From Caballeronia megalochromosomata (lineage in GTDB: Bacteria > Pseudomonadota > Gammaproteobacteria > Burkholderiales > Burkholderiaceae), in NCBI GenBank assembly GCA_001580565.1, contig LRBF01000009.1, forward strand, positions 1 through 53,222: a DNA stretch of 53,222 nucleotides, in the 5' to 3' direction. Numbering within the stretch: the stretch's first letter is position 1; each line of letters opens with the position of its first letter. The notes beneath the pieces are model-generated. The model was not told the DNA's origin and ran no database searches. It saw only the letters and a program-made list of their open reading frames with translations. The position numbers were made by a program, and so were the translations under genes. Shown in pieces: positions 49,295 through 53,222 of the stretch.

Positions 49295-51994
49295 TCAGGT
49301 CACGAAGCGGCACTGCGACGCAACCGTGCGCGTGTCCATATTGCGTCCGCGGTTGAGGTGATCGTCGATTTCCGCGGCACAGCCGAGCATGCGCGGATAA
49401 AGGAAGATCGTGAACGCGGCCGTTTCGAGATCCGCCTCGCTGAACTGGCCGCGTTTGAGGGGCTGCCAGAGCATTTTCAGGAGCAGCGCGGCGATCACCG
49501 CATCGACGTTGACGCAGTAGACATTGCGCGACACGCCGGCGTCGAACAGCGCCTGCACCAACGCGCGGTAATACGCATGAAACGCGTTGTACTCGCCGCG
49601 CCCCTCGTACAACTCGGCGATGAACACCTCACGCGGATCATGGTTCACCGGCTTGTCCTTGAAAACCGGGTGATTCACGCCCGGCAGCTTGGCGATGTCG
49701 AGGCTGCCCGCCTGCTTGCGCTGCGCCTTGTACTGCGCGTAGCGTTCGACGGACCGCTGCGCGAGCGCTTCGAGGTCGACGCCGTGATGCGCGTCGGCGG
49801 GGTCGTCGAGGCCGCTGTCGCGAAACGCGTCGTTGAGAAACGCGATGCCTTCGTAGCCGTTGCCGCCGTGCGTATAGCCGGTATGCGTGAGAAAGCCGAC
49901 GAGCGCCTTGTTCAGTTGCACGCGCTCGGGGCTTTCGGGGCCGTCGGCGGATACCGCGCCCTTCGCGCCCTGCGCCGAGATCGCGCCAGGCCCGTTGGTG
50001 AGCAGGAGGCCGGTCAACGTCCTGAACGCGAACAGATCGTCGCCGGACGGCTTCAGATCGAGCAGGGCGGCGAAGGCGATTTCCGTCAGCGAGCGTTCGC
50101 CGAGCAATGCCTCCGTGGAAAAGTCGCAGAAGCCGTCGGGCCGGTGACGCGACGCGTCCGCCGAGGCGCCGATCAGCGTGCCGAAGAGCGTCGTCCACCA
50201 CGGCAGGCTTTCCGCCGTCAGGCGCGAGATGCGCTTGCGCATGAGCGGGCCCCAGGCGAGTGTCGTCGTGATCGCGGCGAGCACCGCGTCCGCACGCGGA
50301 TGGCCCGGGCCGTTCGTCAGCCACTGGACGAAGGTCGAACTCACGCCGCGTGCGGCGAGACCCGCGAGCAGGGCTTCGGCTTTTGGGTCGGGTTCGTCCG
50401 AGAAGAGCGCCGCGCTCCCGGCGGTATCGACGGCGTCGATGTCGAAAGTCTCGTCGAATGCATCTTCGAGTTTGGCCGCTGCGAAGCGCTCGATCATGAG
50501 CCGGGCCGCGTCGCGCGCCGCGCGCGGGCGATTCGGCCCGATGATCGCGGCTGCTGCTGCGAGCACCGCGTTGGGCGCGTTGCCCGCTTCGCGCGCCGCC
50601 TGCGCCGCCGCAAGTTCGGGCGTGCCGTGCAGGTTCACCGCCGCGCCGATCGCCACGTTGACAAGCTTTTCGTCGTTGGCCCCGCCGAACTCGTGCAACA
50701 GCGCGAGGCAGACGTTCGCCTCGAACGAATGCGTGGCGGCCTCGAGCATCGACGCGCCGTGCAAGCTGCTGACTTGCGTCTTCGCGTCCATCTGCGATGC
50801 GCCCGAAGCGTCCTTCAATGGCTGTCGCGGCGGGATCGCGCCAATCTGGCCGTTGACCCGTGCGACCTGTTCGTCGTAGGGTGCGACCGCACTCACGACA
50901 GGCAGCGCGAGTTCGTCGGGCAACGCGAGCCCTTGATCCGCACCGAACCACGGCTTGAGCGCCAGGCTGCCTTCGGGTTCAAAGTCGGGCATCGTCGCGT
51001 TCGCGCGCATCACGGCCGTGAGCGCCGCCGGAATATGCGCGATGTTCGTCACCACCGCGCCCCTGGCCGAGCAGCAGGGATCGCCCGGTGTGAAGAGCCG
51101 TTCGACGCCGAACTTCTCCATGAACCAGCGCTCTTTCGCGAGCGCGTCGTCCGCGCCGCCCGCCATTGCGCCCGCATGACCTACCGCCCGCGTGAGGCGG
51201 CTCTTCCAGCGGCCGACCACACAGGCGACCACGGGTTTTGTGAAAGCCGCGTCGGCCTCGTAGTATCCGCCCGGCTCGCAATACAGCACAGCGGCCTTGC
51301 TGCGCGCGTCGTTGGCGAGAGCGAACGCGAACTCCGGCGCGGCATAGTGAATGTAGACGTCCTTGCCGCTGGAGATGACGGTCGAGGTGCCCCAGCCGCT
51401 CATGCGCAGATACTGCGCGATCGTCGTGCTGAAGCCGCCCGAGTTGGAAAAGATCGCGATCGATCCCTGGCGCAAGGTGGCGCCCGGATCATCGCCGCCG
51501 AGCGCGCCGCCGATGCGCACGCGCTGCCATGAATCCGCGACGCCCAACCCGTTCGCGCCGAAGATGTCGATGCCCGCCTGCTGCCCCATCGCGCGAATCT
51601 CGCGGGCATCGTGCACGGCGATCTTCTCCGTGATGATGAAAATCTTGCGCAGATCGGGATTGACGCGGATCAGTTCGGCGACGCCATCGCGCGCGGCCGA
51701 CGGCGGCAGATAGACGACACCGCAGTTGAAGCGATGCCCGGCTTCGAGACCTTCCCGGACGTTGTCGTACACGGGGATGTCGCCCGCGGGCGTCGCGAGC
51801 ACTTGTCCGCCCTTGCCGGGCGCGGTGCCGAACACGACATTCGCGCCCGAGAAGGCGTGGCTCACCGGCGTCACGTCCGATGATTCGCCGCCAAGAATAT
51901 TGAGTACGCACACGCGGTCGTCGCGCGTGGCGATTTGCGCCAGCGACTGGATGCCGACGAAGTATTTGAAATGACTGTTGCCTTGCTTGTGCAT
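49295..51994 (-). CDS. ATP-citrate-lyase-like large subunit: CoA-ligase (SucD-like) fused to citrate-synthase-like module
   Basis: An 899-residue protein from ATG at 51994 (GGAG six bases upstream). Residues 1-130 form a Rossmann CoA-binding part; 175-330 a CoA-ligase part with IAIFSNSGGFSTT and the phosphohistidine motif VGHAGAMAGG (His273), matching FGHAGA of human ATP-citrate lyase. About 640-899 is a citrate-synthase-like module: NGPGAISAQGAKG (Asn667 where citrate lyase has DHGP), THGGNGYEG (His709), GVNHPV (His775), DPR (Arg788) and NVD (Asp831). About 411-560 also looks citrate-synthase-like (NLHGTPELAAAQAAREAG ... AAAIIGP). Length exceeds the matching half of human ACLY (about 615) by some 280 residues. 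It follows the ATP-grasp subunit by ten bases. Likely ATP-driven citrate (or analogue) cleavage; substrate unproven. Confidence 0.8.
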   Translation of the reverse strand: MHKQGNSHFKYFVGIQSLAQIATRDDRVCVLNILGGESSDVTPVSHAFSGANVVFGTAPGKGGQVLATPAGDIPVYDNVREGLEAGHRFNCGVVYLPPSAARDGVAELIRVNPDLRKIFIITEKIAVHDAREIRAMGQQAGIDIFGANGLGVADSWQRVRIGGALGGDDPGATLRQGSIAIFSNSGGFSTTIAQYLRMSGWGTSTVISSGKDVYIHYAAPEFAFALANDARSKAAVLYCEPGGYYEADAAFTKPVVACVVGRWKSRLTRAVGHAGAMAGGADDALAKERWFMEKFGVERLFTPGDPCCSARGAVVTNIAHIPAALTAVMRANATMPDFEPEGSLALKPWFGADQGLALPDELALPVVSAVAPYDEQVARVNGQIGAIPPRQPLKDASGASQMDAKTQVSSLHGASMLEAATHSFEANVCLALLHEFGGANDEKLVNVAIGAAVNLHGTPELAAAQAAREAGNAPNAVLAAAAAIIGPNRPRAARDAARLMIERFAAAKLEDAFDETFDIDAVDTAGSAALFSDEPDPKAEALLAGLAARGVSSTFVQWLTNGPGHPRADAVLAAITTTLAWGPLMRKRISRLTAESLPWWTTLFGTLIGASADASRHRPDGFCDFSTEALLGERSLTEIAFAALLDLKPSGDDLFAFRTLTGLLLTNGPGAISAQGAKGAVSADGPESPERVQLNKALVGFLTHTGYTHGGNGYEGIAFLNDAFRDSGLDDPADAHHGVDLEALAQRSVERYAQYKAQRKQAGSLDIAKLPGVNHPVFKDKPVNHDPREVFIAELYEGRGEYNAFHAYYRALVQALFDAGVSRNVYCVNVDAVIAALLLKMLWQPLKRGQFSEADLETAAFTIFLYPRMLGCAAEIDDHLNRGRNMDTRTVASQCRFVT

Positions 51995-52004
51995 GTCGAT
52001 CTCC

Positions 52005-53222
52005 TCACGCCGTTTCGGTTTGCGATTGCGCCTCGCGTGCGCCGATGCGCGCCGCGACCTGTGCGCGGCCGCCCGATTGCATCCATGCATCGGCCTTGCG
52101 GGCGTACTGGATCACTTCGCTGATGTCGGAGTCGAAGCCAAAGAGGCGATAGGGCAGGCCGAGGGCATCGCACGTATCGCGCAGCGCCGACATGCCGCGC
52201 ACGAGGTTCGGGCCGCCGCGGCCGAGGACGACATAGAGCGGCGTCGGGCCATGCTCGCTGAAGTGCTCGCGCAGCGCATCGGCCATGGCGCGCAGCGTTT
52301 CGTAGATGTCAGTGTTATTCGACTTGCCGCCGATGATGAACAGCACGTTCGACTGCTTGAGCCAGTGCCTGAAGCAGATGCGCGCCACCGCCTTCATCTT
52401 CTCGTACGGGGGATTGCCGCCGAAGTCCGACGAAATGATGGCCGCGTCGCCCAGCATCTCGGTCACGAGCGAGTTCGCGCCACCGCCGAAGGTCGGCGCG
52501 AGGATCGTGCCGCGCTCGTTGATCACATAGACATCGCTTTGCCCCTGGTGCGTGCGAAGCTGATTGATCTCCTGCTCGAAGTCCGAGTAATCGGCGGCGA
52601 ACAGATGCGCGGGCAGGCCGAGGCGCGAGAAGCGCGGGTCGTCACGATCGAATCCGCATTTGAAGTCGCAGGCCACGGGCGTGAGACGCCCCTTCTTGTC
52701 CTCGCGCATGCGAATCGGGTTGAGTTCGAGCGTGGTCATGCCGAAGTCGTGGAACAGTTCCCAGAGCTTCGGCAACTGCTGCACGAGCGGCGAGATGATT
52801 TCGCGCGGCGCGCCGATCTCGCTCAGCGCGTTCGCGACGACGAACGCCTTCAGGCCGGTCAACGCATCGAACGGCACCATCGCGACATGCTTCGGATCGA
52901 CTTCCTCGATATCCATGCCGCCCTTGTGCGAGAGCGTCATCGTCGGGGCGCGAAAGCGCGTGGAGTCGGTGATCGAGAAATAAACCTCGTGTGTGGCCGG
53001 CACGCCTGCTTCGAAGGTCACGCCGTTTGCCTTCGCCTTCATGTGGCCCACGGCGTGCTCGGCGAAATAGAGCCGTTCCTTTTCCGCCAATGCCGTCTTG
53101 AGATCGGTGGCGCGGCCGAGCAGCCCGGCCTTGCCCTTCTTGCCGACGCCGCCCTTGAAGACCGGCTTGATGAACACCTGGCCGTGGCGGTCGATGAGCG
53201 ATTTGATCTCTTCCTCGTCCCC
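52005..53222 (-). CDS. ATP-citrate-lyase-like small subunit (ATP-grasp plus citrate-binding domain), 5' end outside window
   Basis: The frame is open to the right edge (405 residues visible), so the true start lies beyond. It has the ATP-grasp part IKPVFKGGVGKKGKAGLLG ... MTLSHKGGMDIEEVDP ... TTLELNPIRM, then a citrate-binding-domain-like half: LAPTFGGGANSLVTEMLGD, FIIGGKSNNTDIYETLRA and VLGRGGPNLVRGMSAL. These parallel AGGGASVVYSDTICDLGG, IIGGSIANFTNVAATF and RRGGPNYQEGLRVM of human ATP-citrate lyase, whose Asn/Thr and Arg there bind citrate. It is more like that enzyme than like SucC, which lacks the last part. It leads the leftward unit with the 899-residue partner ten bases on. Confidence 0.83.
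   Translation of the reverse strand, partial: GDEEEIKSLIDRHGQVFIKPVFKGGVGKKGKAGLLGRATDLKTALAEKERLYFAEHAVGHMKAKANGVTFEAGVPATHEVYFSITDSTRFRAPTMTLSHKGGMDIEEVDPKHVAMVPFDALTGLKAFVVANALSEIGAPREIISPLVQQLPKLWELFHDFGMTTLELNPIRMREDKKGRLTPVACDFKCGFDRDDPRFSRLGLPAHLFAADYSDFEQEINQLRTHQGQSDVYVINERGTILAPTFGGGANSLVTEMLGDAAIISSDFGGNPPYEKMKAVARICFRHWLKQSNVLFIIGGKSNNTDIYETLRAMADALREHFSEHGPTPLYVVLGRGGPNLVRGMSALRDTCDALGLPYRLFGFDSDISEVIQYARKADAWMQSGGRAQVAARIGAREAQSQTETA

Noticed and set aside
49226..51532. A 768-codon + strand frame opposite the acl-like large subunit
   Set aside because: Arg-rich composition, no motifs, and the minus-strand frame has a clear family match, a ribosome-binding site and a partner gene.
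1..53222. Search by eye for tRNA, rRNA, CRISPR arrays, insertion sequences, integrases or att repeats
   Set aside because: Nothing convincing was found; all long stretches are covered by ordinary chromosomal genes, and no transposase or recombinase motifs appear.

Overview
The window looks like chromosomal DNA of a GC-rich betaproteobacterium, most likely Burkholderiaceae of the Caballeronia/Paraburkholderia type. The signs are a strong G/C third-position bias that makes long antisense frames, a Burkholderia-style porin, many LysR/MarR-controlled catabolic clusters, and small exported proteins typical of the group. No rRNA, tRNA, CRISPR, insertion sequence or phage gene was seen. Both ends cut genes: an NCS1 permease at the left and an ATP-citrate-lyase-like subunit at the right. 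The placement is by pattern recognition, not by a search.

Layout. (1) 1-4.9 kb: a ureohydrolase (guanidinobutyrase/agmatinase type), an aldehyde dehydrogenase and an NCS1 permease read leftward, with a divergent LysR gene and a LysR-type box between them; this looks like guanidino-compound catabolism. (2) 4.9-14.3 kb: DUF2950 and DUF3300 envelope proteins, phosphoketolase, several small exported proteins, a MipA/OmpV barrel, a CBS-BON protein and a tandem universal stress protein. (3) 14.3-20.4 kb: a three-gene leftward transport operon (orphan amino-acid-type binding protein, SLC13-type carrier, SulP carrier), then a lipoprotein and a Kef-type antiporter reading rightward. (4) 20.4-27 kb: isocitrate lyase with palindromes upstream and a clear terminator, OmpW, then a two-gene operon of a membrane GGDEF-EAL protein and a haem-oxygenase-like diiron protein. 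(5) 27-30.6 kb: an SDR oxidoreductase, a Fic protein, and a copper-type set (CopC, an outer-membrane protein, DUF2946).

(6) 30.6-40 kb is a hydroxycinnamate (ferulate) catabolic island. Leftward: aromatic-acid MFS permease, porin, lipoprotein tannase/feruloyl esterase. Rightward: feruloyl-CoA hydratase/lyase, vanillin dehydrogenase, feruloyl-CoA synthetase and a MarR regulator. The 337-base divergent region carries four copies of one palindrome, ATCAGG-N3-CCTGAT. Together the genes could take an esterified hydroxycinnamate from the cell surface to vanillate. (7) 40-47 kb: a 1147-residue autotransporter, a predicted lipoprotein methyltransferase, and a LysR gene translationally coupled to a DctA-family carrier. 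(8) 47-53.2 kb: an ATP-citrate-lyase-like pair, a CitA-type citrate:proton symporter and a ModA-like binding protein, all leftward.

The most unusual material is region 8. The larger protein fuses a SucD-like CoA-ligase half to a citrate-synthase-like half that keeps the classical His/His/Asp triad but has Asn where ATP-citrate lyase has its substrate-binding His. It also seems to contain a second, degenerate citrate-synthase-like segment. Next in interest are the four-operator ferulate switch, the c-di-GMP/diiron operon, and the Fic protein with Asp in place of the usual inhibitory Glu.
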